Shown: positions 27,074-36,488 of the stretch, one piece after another
Numbering within the stretch: position 1 is the first letter of the stretch
Layout of the letters: each line of letters begins with the position of its first letter
NCBI GenBank assembly: GCA_963727535.1
Contig: CAVSGR010000001.1
Span: forward strand, 682,001-746,000
Reading direction: 5' to 3'
DNA length: 64,000 nt
Origin: RBG-16-34-14 sp963727535
GTDB taxonomy: Bacteria; Bacteroidota; Ignavibacteria; Ignavibacteriales; Ignavibacteriaceae
Program-made: the position numbers and the translations under genes
The notes under the pieces: generated by a model
What the model saw: the letters and a program-made list of their open reading frames with translations, nothing else
The model's database searches: none
What the model was told of the DNA's origin: nothing

Positions 27074-29071
27074 CTAATTTTCTCTGTATAAAATGTCCTC
27101 GGGAATAATTTGTTTTTCCATATGTGGACCTTTAATGCTTACATCTAATCCCATTCCGCCGCCAGCCTGGAAAAACAGCAGCTCAATTTTGTGATAGCCA
27201 CTATTCAACATAGCAGTTCCTGGTCTCTCAACCATTGCATGCTGCCCATCATTATTAACAACCAATTTATTGTCAATTAAAACTGCGGACCCATCATCAG
27301 ATGTCGAATAGAAAGTATATAAACCGTCTTCAGGTATTTTGATATATCCAGTGTACGTTAGTGCAAAGTTCACTTCACTTACCATAGAAGGAATAACAAA
27401 ACTATTTGCTGTACCGGAAGACAAAGGATTCATATCAGCAAAGTTTGGAAGACTGCTACCGTTATATTCATAATAATTATAATCCACACCTTGTGTCGGA
27501 TTTTTTAAATTGATTTCCTTACGTTTCAAATTAACTTTGCCATCTAATTCAAGAGCGATAACGGACATCGGGGGCATATTAACTTTTAAATTATTCCCGC
27601 TTAACTTATAATCGGAAAAGTCAGCAGGTTTAACTTCATCCGGATTATCGAACGTGTTGTGCGCATTCATTTTTTCTGCTGTAAGCATTTTGCCTGTTAT
27701 ATTATCTGTTCTAAAACTTTCTATACTTAATTCAACATCTTGTTGTTTGTCCGGATCGATATTACAAAGGGTAACGTGCATCTTACCTGTACTGTCGACT
27801 GAAGCAGAGCAATTTACTGCAGGAAGCGCATCATCTTTGAAAAGATAATTGTCTGAAGATACTTTTACAGGAATCATCACAGCTTCCTGGTGTACTTTAA
27901 ATAAATCAAAAACCCAGTATGTTGGAGTTAGAATCATCTTATCATCTTTGGTAAGAATCATTGCCTGCAATACATTTACAACCTGCGCGATGTTTGCCAT
28001 TTGTACACGGTCGCAGTGATTATTGAAGATATTAAGATTACATGCTGCAGCAATTGCATCACGCATAGTATTTTGCTGATACAAAAATCCAGGATTTGTA
28101 CCCGGTTCTACCTGGTACCAGGTTCCCCATTCATCAACTACAAGAGCAATTCTCTTAAAAGGATCATATTTATCCATTATTTTAGAATGCTTTTCAACAA
28201 GTTCATTCATATGCAGAGTTTTCTTCATTATATCGAACCAACCGTTTTCATCAAAATCTGTTGCAGTTTTCTGATTTGCAAAGGAATAATAATGAAGAGC
28301 TAATCCGTCAAAAAAAGGTGCATCTTCTTTCATTAAAACTTCAGTCCAGTTATAATCATCTCCACTTGGACCGCAAGCGATTTTAAATAATCTATTCTCA
28401 CCGTAGTTATGCATATACGTTCCATATCTTCTTACCTGGTCGGCATAAAAATCCGGCGGCATATTGCCTCCGCATCCCCAATTTTCATTTCCGATTGCCC
28501 AATACTTTACTCCCCACGATTTTTCCCGCCCGTTTTTCTTACGCAAGTCGGTCATTGGACTGACGTTATCCGAATTAACGTACTCAACCCACTGTGATAA
28601 TTCTTTTACTGTACCGCTGCCAAGATTTCCTGTTATATACGGATCACATCCTATTAAATTGCAAAGTTCAAGAAACTCGTGCGTTCCAAAACTATTATCT
28701 TCAGTAACTCCACCCCAATTAGTGTTAATCATTTGGGGTCTATCTTTCGGATCGCCAATTCCATCCATCCAGTGATATTCATCGGCAAAACAGCCGCCCG
28801 GCCATCTTAAAACCGGAACTTTAATTTCTTTAAGTGCTTCAACAACATCTTTTCTAATACCGTCTATATTGGGAATTGAAGAATTTTGTCCTACCCAAAT
28901 TCCTCCATAAATGAGATGACCAAGGTGCTCAGAAAATTGACCATAAATATTTTTATTGATTTTATATTCTTGTTGAGTAGCATCAATCGTTATTTTATTT
29001 TCATTTGTTTGTGATTTTATTGTTAATTGCGAGACAACAATTAGCAGCAGTAGTAAGAAAAATTTTTTCAT
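27074..29071 (-). CDS. GH51 alpha-L-arabinofuranosidase with C-terminal PA14 domain
   Basis: Removes arabinose side chains from arabinoxylan or arabinan. A signal peptide (MKKFFLLLLLIVVSQLTIKS) precedes the GH51 barrel, marked by YGQFSEHLGHLIYGG and PVLRWPGGCFADEYHW. The acid/base is Glu196 in AIGNENWGCGG and the nucleophile Glu314 in VVDEWGTWY. The usual C-terminal beta domain follows (about 370-505), then a PA14 domain (about 525-660; YTFYSTSDDGSAVLIDNKLVV), which is often carbohydrate-binding and is an uncommon partner for GH51. No T9SS domain. It ends one base into the possible GTG start of the GH27 gene, indicating co-translation. Confidence 0.94.
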   Translation of the reverse strand: MKKFFLLLLLIVVSQLTIKSQTNENKITIDATQQEYKINKNIYGQFSEHLGHLIYGGIWVGQNSSIPNIDGIRKDVVEALKEIKVPVLRWPGGCFADEYHWMDGIGDPKDRPQMINTNWGGVTEDNSFGTHEFLELCNLIGCDPYITGNLGSGTVKELSQWVEYVNSDNVSPMTDLRKKNGREKSWGVKYWAIGNENWGCGGNMPPDFYADQVRRYGTYMHNYGENRLFKIACGPSGDDYNWTEVLMKEDAPFFDGLALHYYSFANQKTATDFDENGWFDIMKKTLHMNELVEKHSKIMDKYDPFKRIALVVDEWGTWYQVEPGTNPGFLYQQNTMRDAIAAACNLNIFNNHCDRVQMANIAQVVNVLQAMILTKDDKMILTPTYWVFDLFKVHQEAVMIPVKVSSDNYLFKDDALPAVNCSASVDSTGKMHVTLCNIDPDKQQDVELSIESFRTDNITGKMLTAEKMNAHNTFDNPDEVKPADFSDYKLSGNNLKVNMPPMSVIALELDGKVNLKRKEINLKNPTQGVDYNYYEYNGSSLPNFADMNPLSSGTANSFVIPSMVSEVNFALTYTGYIKIPEDGLYTFYSTSDDGSAVLIDNKLVVNNDGQHAMVERPGTAMLNSGYHKIELLFFQAGGGMGLDVSIKGPHMEKQIIPEDILYREN

Positions 29072-29219
29072 TTATTATTCCTTAGGATGTTAAAATTATA
29101 TTCTTGTATATAAGGTTACACCTTAAATTATTTTTTATAAATTACTCTCTTCCTGAACCGAAAAATGAATTAGCAGAAAAACAATAATTAAAACTGATGT
29201 AAAAATTCTATAATGATTA

Positions 29220-30860
29220 TTACTCATAATTATATAATTCAAATCTCTGAATTTCGTATCCGTCGGTTCCTAAAATTCTAATATGCCTTCCCTGATGTAT
29301 TTGATCTCCATTTAAATGTCTGATTACTTTCCATTGATTATTGACGAACTTGCCTTCTTCATCTTTTAAAATTCCAACAGTAAGATCAGGGCTCTTTAAA
29401 TTTTTAAAAGTGATAACAACGCCTGAACCGGCAAGATAAAATTCATCTTCACCGGTTTGAATAATAATGGCGCCGAATGTTTCCCATTCATCATTTTTAG
29501 AATCGGCTTCATATCCCAATGTGTAACTGTGCTTGATTGTAAATTCATAATCTCCAAAATCTATAATACTTTTTTGATTTTCTTTATCGAGTAAAACACC
29601 ATCAATTTTGTTTTGTCCCTGGTTTGATATTATTATTGGTGTTAACTGATTAACTAAATTATACGCCTTACCTAAGGATTCATTTGCAGGATCATTTGTA
29701 GAATCAATCGAGAAAGGAGAAAAACCTATCGCTTCGTAATGCCCAAGAACGAATAATGCTCTGGCACCAGCTGAGGGACCACCTCTTGTTTCCGGTATAA
29801 ATAATGGGTTGTCTTGTCGGATGTATAAATCGCACCAATGTTCAATGTTGGGGAAGTAAATATCCGGTGCCAAGAAATCTATAGCTGGTCCTCCTGCTTT
29901 CCATACGTCCATAATATGTGGAAGCGGACCGCCACTTGGATAACCCTCACCCGGCAATCTATTCGGACGGTTTAAAGCGGCATTAACATACATTGGAAGA
30001 GGATAAACTTCTTTACCGGCTTCAATAATTTTATTTGTGAATTTTGAATAATACCATGCCATGAAAATTTCATCTGTTTGAGGACCCTTTCCAAAAATTT
30101 CTTCCCATGTTCCAGATTCTTTAAATCCATTTTTTTTCCATATCTCTTTGAATTCCGGTACCAGGTTTTCTTTATTCTTTATTAAATAATTGATGAACTC
30201 TTCCGGTACATTTTCATTAAACTTTTTGTTTGCAAGTGTGCTATAGTCTCTTGCAACCGGAAGCATACCGATCTCATTCTCGGTTTGTATCATTATTATG
30301 GTATGATCGTTTTTATCAAAATCTTTTATATGTTTCATCAATTCCCGGTAAGCATTTAAATCCGCTTTAAGATTCTCTTCACTGAAAGGTGTAAGAATCT
30401 CCTGGCTTTTACCATTATCATCCTTTGCTCTAGGAAATCTATCTTGATCTTTTTTAACCCAGGATGGTGCGTGGCTGGACATACTGTTTTTCCATGAACC
30501 GAACCACAACAGAACCAGTTTAAAATTATTTTTTCGCGTTTCATCAATTAGCTGATCATATAACGTGAAATCGAATTTTCCTTCTTCAGGTTCGATAAGT
30601 TCCCAGTAAATAGGTGCTAGTACTGTGTTCAGATTCATCATCTTTAATTTTGGCCAGGCGGGTTCCATATATTCCAGATTCGTAAAGGATGAATTGCCGA
30701 GTTCACCGCCAAGAATTAAAAAAGGTTTGCCATTAACGATTAATTGAGTTGTAGTGTTTCGTTTTTTTAGATGTGGAGTGTTATCGTTTATTAAAATATT
30801 TTTTGTTTGGGTAACTGAGGAAGTAGTTAATACTATTAAAATTAATAATAGTCTTTTCAT
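29220..30860 (-). CDS. GH35-like beta-galactosidase (DUF5597 type)
   Basis: Glycosidase of GH35 subgroup with a DUF5597-like C-terminal domain. The chosen ATG starts MKRLLLILIVLTTSSVTQ, a signal peptide; an upstream in-frame start would add 35 residues encoded by terminator DNA and is rejected. Barrel motifs are LGGELGNSSF, VLAPIYWELIEPEEGKFDF, IIMIQTENEIG with the acid/base Glu, and PLFIPETRGGPSAGARAL with the likely nucleophile Glu. The C-terminal domain (FYLAGSGVVITFKN) completes 546 residues. Beta-galactosidase activity is suggested by family; beta-xylosidase activity is possible given the setting. It is the first gene after the terminators closing the receptor operon. Confidence 0.88.
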   Translation of the reverse strand: MKRLLLILIVLTTSSVTQTKNILINDNTPHLKKRNTTTQLIVNGKPFLILGGELGNSSFTNLEYMEPAWPKLKMMNLNTVLAPIYWELIEPEEGKFDFTLYDQLIDETRKNNFKLVLLWFGSWKNSMSSHAPSWVKKDQDRFPRAKDDNGKSQEILTPFSEENLKADLNAYRELMKHIKDFDKNDHTIIMIQTENEIGMLPVARDYSTLANKKFNENVPEEFINYLIKNKENLVPEFKEIWKKNGFKESGTWEEIFGKGPQTDEIFMAWYYSKFTNKIIEAGKEVYPLPMYVNAALNRPNRLPGEGYPSGGPLPHIMDVWKAGGPAIDFLAPDIYFPNIEHWCDLYIRQDNPLFIPETRGGPSAGARALFVLGHYEAIGFSPFSIDSTNDPANESLGKAYNLVNQLTPIIISNQGQNKIDGVLLDKENQKSIIDFGDYEFTIKHSYTLGYEADSKNDEWETFGAIIIQTGEDEFYLAGSGVVITFKNLKSPDLTVGILKDEEGKFVNNQWKVIRHLNGDQIHQGRHIRILGTDGYEIQRFELYNYE

Positions 30861-30890
30861 TTTTAGTGGAACATTATAATTAGCGTAAAT

Positions 30891-30921
30891 AAAAAAGCCT
30901 GTCCATGAAGTACGGACAGGC
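30891..30921 (-). terminator. Rho-independent terminator
   Basis: GCCTGTCC and GGACAGGC pair as an 8-bp stem, and six T residues follow on the minus strand. It lies after the modular repeat protein gene and before the GH35-like gene, ending the receptor operon. Confidence 0.8.
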
Positions 30922-30935
30922 AGTGTTTCATAGAC

Positions 30936-30974
30936 CAAAAATTTATCCTGCCTGTTTTTCAACAAGCAGGATAA
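30936..30974 (-). terminator. Second rho-independent terminator-like hairpin
   Basis: TTATCCTGC and GCAGGATAA form a 9-bp stem, followed by TTTTT on the minus strand. It begins 19 bases after the stop of the modular repeat protein and forms a tandem pair with the next hairpin. Confidence 0.7.
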
Positions 30975-30992
30975 GAGAATTCTAATCTTACA

Positions 30993-33900
30993 TTATTTCA
31001 ACAGCATTAATTTTTTAACACTTACAAAATCTCCGGCTTCTATCCTATAGAAGTAAACTCCGGAAGAAAGATCAGAAGCATTAAAGTTAATTGTATGATA
31101 ACCAGCTGTTAAATTACCATTTACCAAATCTGCAACTTTCCTTCCCAAAATATCATAAACAGCAAGATTGACGTTACCACTCATAGGTAAGGCAAATTCA
31201 ATCGTAGTTGTTGGATTAAATGGGTTAGGATAGTTTTGGTTCAAAGAATATACTGTTGGAATTGAGTTATTATTAGTGTTATCCACTCCTACAGTAATTG
31301 GTGAACCCAAATCTACTTTAACGTCAATAAGATTCAACCCAGTAGTACTTGCATTAGAACTACCAACTGCGAAGTTTATTGAATTAAAGATAGTTGTTGC
31401 AAGTGGACTATGAGAATCCATTATATGTCCTTCTAATAAGTATGAAGAACTCTTAATAGAGTAACCCACTGCAGTTTGTCCACTGCCCATATCTTCGAAA
31501 GTTAATTTGAAATCATAAGTTCCGGCTCCTGCAAGGCTAGGAGTCATTTGATTGCCAAGTACATAGTTGTCTGCTCCATCTGTATTTAGCCATGATGTAT
31601 TTACTACACCACCAACACTACCATTTCCATTGGAACCCCATGCCGGGTTACCATTATTTCCGCTGTTTGGTGCAAATAAATAACCGGAATTATAATTTTC
31701 ATTACCAGACCATGCCGGACCATATGCAGTAGAATCAACAACCCCTGCGCTATCACTATAGAATAAACCGAAGCGTAATCCATTCATTCCGTCAAATCCA
31801 CCGCCTACAAATGCCATCTTTCCTGTAACAACCAGTGCGGTATCAGGGTGATCAGTTAGTGAAACAGCCCCACCAAAATCACCGCGAACAGATGCCCATT
31901 GATTTGTAGCAACTGCACCACTTCCGGATATACTTGCATTACCATCAACAGATCCCTTTGTGAGAGTCCATCCGCTAACTGAAGGATCACCGTATAATCC
32001 CCAATCTCCAATAGAAATATAAAATGCCTGCCATGGAGCCACTGGTACAGTTATCGGATCACCTTTAGAAACATGAATATCAATGAAATTTAATTGATGG
32101 ACACCGGTACCAGCCAGATGTTCATTTGTAACTCCAAAACAAACACCGTTAAATTTGGTGGTAATTTGTGCAGTATCAATTGCAGTTCCACCAAACCAGT
32201 AACTATTATCTGTTTTGATCAAATACCATCTTACTTCGTTAGTGTTATTACCCAAAGGTTGAACAGAAAAGGCAAAATTATAGGTACCTGCTGTAACTAC
32301 TGCATTACGAGGAGCTTGTTGTGCTGTCGTAATCGGGTAACCACCGTTACTGTAAGTACTGTTCCAGCCGCCTCCGTTAACTAACCAGAGAGTACCAGAA
32401 CCTCCTGAACCACTTGAAAGATCTCCTGTACCGCTTCTTGGTGTAAATTCATAACCTTGATGTGTTCCTGTTCCTGACCACATAGCCGAATCTGTGTATT
32501 GATTTTCTAATGCGTTATCACCATCCTGATATGTTAAAGCATAACGGATAGGAATATAACTGTTACCTAGATCGCCGCCGACCCATTCAATTTTTCCCAT
32601 TACTATAAGTGCTTTATCTGTAGTTGCTTCAACAGGATAGTTAAAACCACCACGAATTGTTGCCCATGCAGTACCTGTAGGTTCTCCTGGTATTCCCATA
32701 GAAGCATTACCAGCTAATGTAGTGGAATCATTCAAAATAGGCCAATCAGAACCACGATTTGTTGCACCCCACTGATCAACATAAAATGGTGTGAAAGGTG
32801 GTAAAGGAACTGTTATCGGATTACCTTTAGAAACATGAACATCAATGAAATTTAGTTGATGGACACCGGTACCAGCTAAATGTTCATTTGTAACTCCAAA
32901 ACAAACACCGTTGAATTTGGATGTTATATTAGTATCAACAGCAGTACCGCCAAACCAGTAACTTGTATTATCCTCACTAATCAAATACCATCTTACTTCG
33001 CTTGTACTATCGGTTAAAGGTTGAACAGAAAAGGCAAAATTATAGGTACCTGCTGTAACTACTGCATTACGGGGAACCTGTTGTACTGTAGCAATCGGGT
33101 AGCCGCCGTTGCTGTAAGTACTGTTCCAGCCGCCTCCGTTAACTAACCAAAGAGTACCGGCACCACCTGAACCACTTGAAAGATCTCCTGTACCGCTTCT
33201 TGGTGTAAATTCGTATCCTTGATGTATTCCTGTACCTGACCACATAGCCGAATCTGTGTATTGATTTTCTAATGTATTATCACCTTCCTGATATGTTAAA
33301 GCATAACGGATAGGAATATAACTGTTACCTAGATCGCCGCCAACCCATTCAATTTTTCCTGTTACTATAAGTGCTTCATCTGTAGTTGCTTCAACAGGAT
33401 AGTTAAAACCAGCACGAATTGTTGCCCATGCAGTACCTGTAGGTTCTCCTGGTATTCCCATAGAACCATTACCAGATAGTGTAGTGGAATCATTCAAAAT
33501 AGGCCAGTCAGAACCACGATTTGTTGCACCCCACTGATCAACATAAAATGGTGTGAAAGGTGGTAAAGGAACTGTTATTGGTTCACCTAATTCTACATTG
33601 ACATCAGTTAGATTTATTTGCTGGACACCGGTACCGACTAAATGTTCATTTGTAACTCCAAAACAAACACCGTTGAATTTGGATGTTATATTAGTATCAA
33701 CAGCAGTACCGCCAAACCAGTAACTTGTATTATCCTCACTAATCAAATACCATCTTACTTCGCTTGTACTATCGGTTAATGGCTGAACCGATATCGCAAA
33801 ATTATAAACGCCTGCTTTAACTACTGCATTACGGGGAACCTGTTGTGCTGTAGCAATCGGGTAGCCGCCGTTGCTGTAAGTACTGTTCCAGCCGCCTCCG

Positions 33901-34403
33901 TTAACTAACCAAAGAGTACCGGCACCACCTGAACCACTTGAAAGATCTCCTGTACCGCTTCTTGGTGTAAATTCGTATCCCTGATGAATTTTTTCTTTTG
34001 CTGAATCCGCAATAGATACCCATTTGGCGGAATCAGTATTTTGATACGTTAAAGCTATACTATCCTGATATGTTAAAGCATATCGAATTGGTATATAACT
34101 GTTACCTAGATCGCCGCCAACCCACTCAATTTTTCCTGTTACAACTACTGCATTTTGTGAATCAGCCTCTATAGCATCAAAACCACCACGAATAGTTCCC
34201 CAGGCAGTACCTGAGGGAAGAGTATCTATACCCATACTACCATTACCTGCCGGGGTAGATACATCGTTCAATATAGGCCAAGCAGAACCACGGCTTGTTG
34301 CACCCCACTGATCAACTGGGGTACCTTGCCCATAAATTGCAACTTGGCTAAAAACTATTAGCATAGCTGCAACTATAATAAAAACACTATTTAGTTTTTT
34401 CAT
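30993..34403 (-). CDS. Modular secreted repeat protein with T9SS domain
   Basis: I do not recognise the family. The start is the ATG 7 bases after a strong AAAGGAGG site, giving the signal peptide MKKLNSVFIIVAAMLIVFSQ; an ATG 10 codons upstream is rejected. The protein has three near-identical modules of about 255 residues, each from DQWGAT(S/N)RGS to the ITVPLPPF linker, with YEFTPRSGTGDLSSGSGG and WLVNGGGWNSTYSNGGYP conserved. A fourth, divergent module begins GDWGLYGDPSVSGWT. A T9SS domain ends it (LNQNYPNPFNPTTTI). Rich in Gly, Trp, Tyr and Asn, it looks like a beta-sandwich glycan-binding array (inference). It is the third gene of the receptor operon and is terminated by two hairpins. 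Confidence 0.85.
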   Translation of the reverse strand: MKKLNSVFIIVAAMLIVFSQVAIYGQGTPVDQWGATSRGSAWPILNDVSTPAGNGSMGIDTLPSGTAWGTIRGGFDAIEADSQNAVVVTGKIEWVGGDLGNSYIPIRYALTYQDSIALTYQNTDSAKWVSIADSAKEKIHQGYEFTPRSGTGDLSSGSGGAGTLWLVNGGGWNSTYSNGGYPIATAQQVPRNAVVKAGVYNFAISVQPLTDSTSEVRWYLISEDNTSYWFGGTAVDTNITSKFNGVCFGVTNEHLVGTGVQQINLTDVNVELGEPITVPLPPFTPFYVDQWGATNRGSDWPILNDSTTLSGNGSMGIPGEPTGTAWATIRAGFNYPVEATTDEALIVTGKIEWVGGDLGNSYIPIRYALTYQEGDNTLENQYTDSAMWSGTGIHQGYEFTPRSGTGDLSSGSGGAGTLWLVNGGGWNSTYSNGGYPIATVQQVPRNAVVTAGTYNFAFSVQPLTDSTSEVRWYLISEDNTSYWFGGTAVDTNITSKFNGVCFGVTNEHLAGTGVHQLNFIDVHVSKGNPITVPLPPFTPFYVDQWGATNRGSDWPILNDSTTLAGNASMGIPGEPTGTAWATIRGGFNYPVEATTDKALIVMGKIEWVGGDLGNSYIPIRYALTYQDGDNALENQYTDSAMWSGTGTHQGYEFTPRSGTGDLSSGSGGSGTLWLVNGGGWNSTYSNGGYPITTAQQAPRNAVVTAGTYNFAFSVQPLGNNTNEVRWYLIKTDNSYWFGGTAIDTAQITTKFNGVCFGVTNEHLAGTGVHQLNFIDIHVSKGDPITVPVAPWQAFYISIGDWGLYGDPSVSGWTLTKGSVDGNASISGSGAVATNQWASVRGDFGGAVSLTDHPDTALVVTGKMAFVGGGFDGMNGLRFGLFYSDSAGVVDSTAYGPAWSGNENYNSGYLFAPNSGNNGNPAWGSNGNGSVGGVVNTSWLNTDGADNYVLGNQMTPSLAGAGTYDFKLTFEDMGSGQTAVGYSIKSSSYLLEGHIMDSHSPLATTIFNSINFAVGSSNASTTGLNLIDVKVDLGSPITVGVDNTNNNSIPTVYSLNQNYPNPFNPTTTIEFALPMSGNVNLAVYDILGRKVADLVNGNLTAGYHTINFNASDLSSGVYFYRIEAGDFVSVKKLMLLK
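32007..34313 (-). repeat. Three tandem direct repeats of about 770 bp
   Basis: Units run 33540-34313, 32778-33539 and 32007-32777. Units 2 and 3 are almost identical over long stretches at DNA level, and unit 1 diverges mainly near its start and around the YQDSIALTYQ segment. This points to recent duplication or gene conversion within the coding sequence. A divergent fourth unit follows at about 31300-32006. Confidence 0.85.
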
Positions 34404-34526
34404 TTTGCCTCCTTTTTTGTTTATCCAGACCATCTGAGATTTAAATATTTTGTAAACTTCCTACTACTTACTAAAATAATCACATATAAAAAAAATATCT
34501 TTTACTAAATTACCACCAAGTTATTT

Positions 34527-34563
34527 CTTATCCCGATAAAAAATTACTTCTTATCGGGATAAG
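34527..34563 (-). terminator. Perfect 13-bp intergenic hairpin
   Basis: CTTATCCCGATAA and TTATCGGGATAAG flank an 11-base loop between the beta-helix gene stop and the modular repeat protein start. There is no T-run on the minus strand. It could be a partial terminator or a processing/stability element that separates expression of the two genes. Confidence 0.55.
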
Positions 34564-34590
34564 TATTTTAAAAGATTATTTTCTTGTCTT

Positions 34591-36432
34591 TTATTTCATT
34601 AGAACAAATTTCTTTGAAATTGAAACACCTTCAGATTCCAATCGATACATATAAACCCCGCTAGCTAACCCTGTACCATCAAAGGTAGCTACATAATTTC
34701 CGGTCTTTTGCTGACCATCAAATAAAGTTGCTACTTCCTGTCCAAGAGTATTATATACTTTCAAAGTGACATAACCATACTTTGGAACTGAATACTCAAT
34801 TTGAGTAGTTGGGTTGAATGGATTAGGATAATTTTGTCTGAGGACATAATTAACAGGGGTAGCGCCAGGTTTTTCATTCACAGCATCGGGACCTGTTGCT
34901 GAACCATAGTCGAGCCAGTTATTAATTGTTGTCCATTCATCATCCCTCTGGGCTTTCCAAGTAGACATTTGCTGGGGATACCAATTTAAATCACCCAACG
35001 GTAAACTACCCATTGCTGCAGTCTGATACTGGGTATTATTATATGCCAGATTCTCAGGCAATGGCCAAACTTGTTTAAATCCTGCATTTGGTTCGTAGGA
35101 CCAGTCAATGTCAGCAGCAGTACTCCACTTGTATTCTATAAAAATAAGCATTGTATCCTGGTTAGTAGCTTCAACAATAAAACCCGGATCATCTCCGTAA
35201 ATAGTTGAATTATCAATATTCATCCTTGGAAATTCTTTGTTGTTCATAGCGTCTGTGGAATCAAAGAACTGATCGATGGCATCCTGACTCACCATTGGGG
35301 ATGGATGAAAGAGTTCAAGATCATTCCTGCTCTGGTGCTGTGTTTTACACCAGTCACAGTCTGTATACCAGTTTTTCATATAGTCGGTATAAGCATAAGC
35401 ATCATTCCCTACAAATATGCTTCTATCGTGATCTGTAAAGTCAACAAACTCTGAAAATCCAAAAGAGTCCACGGGTGTAACATTATCAATAACACTACCA
35501 GCCGGGTTTCCACATAATCCAGCTTCAAAGTCATCAAATGTCTGGTCCGGATCACATACATCAACCGCCCTGTAACCATACATAAATGGATTAACAATTA
35601 TAGAGTTGGTTACGGACATGTTCTTATTCCAACCAGCGGTCTGAACAGCCCATTCAACAGTATTTAGAATTGTACAGTGATTGAATTGAACATTACTATG
35701 AAACTCATTCCCCTCACTCATTATAACTCGACCGAGGTTATCAAATGTACAGTTCTCAAAAAAGAGGCTGTCGGAATGCCAACCTGAGCTCTGGTAAGGG
35801 AAAGAAACTGCTCGACCATAATACCGGAAATGATTATCAGAATTATTTCTCCAGTAGCAGTTCTCGAATTTACCTACAAAATCGTCTCCTTTTACTAGAA
35901 TAGTTCCTCCGCCTTCGGCCCCTATTCCGTTATAATCAAATATACAACCATCAAAAGTACCTCTTTCAGGATTGTCAGCTTCATCCTGATTTTCAAAGCT
36001 AATGGACGAAGCCACTTTAGATCCAATAAAATCGGCGAATCGTACCCAGATATTTTTCATTATAAGATCGCCGTATGTTTGTATAACGTAATCCTTAGTT
36101 ATAGCTTCATCAGTCCATATGATTTGTGGAGGTGCAGAATTTTGTACTGTTACAGGATCAGCATCTCCCGCCCTTAACGGTGTCGGGGCAACAATTTCCA
36201 GGGTTTGTCCTTTATCGATATAAATACTTCTACTAAGTACATAAGCTTCATACGGGTTCAGCTTAAATACTTTATTGTTGATGCTATTATCAGCTATTGC
36301 CGAATCAATGGCACCGTTAAGGGTACCATAAGCCTGAGTTTCATAATACCCCGGAACAACCACCGTATCCTTTTGAGCGTAAGACAAAGTGCCTAAAAAT
36401 AAGATTATTCCGAATATTAATAAATGCTTCAT
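34591..36432 (-). CDS. Right-handed beta-helix surface protein with T9SS domain
   Basis: A 613-residue secreted protein; the ATG follows an AAGGAGGTAAT ribosome site and opens a signal peptide (MKHLLIFGIILFLGTLSYAQ). Residues about 60-330 have the repeating pattern of a pectate-lyase-like beta-helix (FDGCIFDYNGIGAEGGG, FENCYWRNNSDNHFRYYG, FENCTFDNLGRVIMSEGNEF, FNHCTILNTVEWAV). A conserved tail, VWPLPENLAYNNTQ to LGDLNWYP, recurs in the other beta-helix gene of this window. A T9SS domain ends it (LRQNYPNPFNPTTQI). No clear lyase catalytic set is visible, so a glycan-binding partner of the adjacent receptor is more likely than an enzyme (inference). It follows the receptor gene by 56 bases. Confidence 0.83.
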   Translation of the reverse strand: MKHLLIFGIILFLGTLSYAQKDTVVVPGYYETQAYGTLNGAIDSAIADNSINNKVFKLNPYEAYVLSRSIYIDKGQTLEIVAPTPLRAGDADPVTVQNSAPPQIIWTDEAITKDYVIQTYGDLIMKNIWVRFADFIGSKVASSISFENQDEADNPERGTFDGCIFDYNGIGAEGGGTILVKGDDFVGKFENCYWRNNSDNHFRYYGRAVSFPYQSSGWHSDSLFFENCTFDNLGRVIMSEGNEFHSNVQFNHCTILNTVEWAVQTAGWNKNMSVTNSIIVNPFMYGYRAVDVCDPDQTFDDFEAGLCGNPAGSVIDNVTPVDSFGFSEFVDFTDHDRSIFVGNDAYAYTDYMKNWYTDCDWCKTQHQSRNDLELFHPSPMVSQDAIDQFFDSTDAMNNKEFPRMNIDNSTIYGDDPGFIVEATNQDTMLIFIEYKWSTAADIDWSYEPNAGFKQVWPLPENLAYNNTQYQTAAMGSLPLGDLNWYPQQMSTWKAQRDDEWTTINNWLDYGSATGPDAVNEKPGATPVNYVLRQNYPNPFNPTTQIEYSVPKYGYVTLKVYNTLGQEVATLFDGQQKTGNYVATFDGTGLASGVYMYRLESEGVSISKKFVLMK

Positions 36433-36488
36433 ATTACCTCCTTATTAGTAATGATTATGTTAAGATTCAATTTATAAATTCGTAGAGA

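Noticed and set aside
30861..30965. N-terminal extension of the GH35-like protein
   Set aside because: The extra 35 residues are encoded by the terminator hairpin region and precede a good signal peptide, so the downstream ATG is used.
34591..36432. Pectate lyase assignment for the beta-helix protein
   Set aside because: The repeat pattern fits a right-handed beta-helix, but no lyase calcium/arginine catalytic set could be recognised, and the locus is for xylan.
36433..36488. SusD-type gene after the receptor
   Set aside because: The gap is 56 bases, and neither following protein shows a lipoprotein signal or SusD-like helical sequence.
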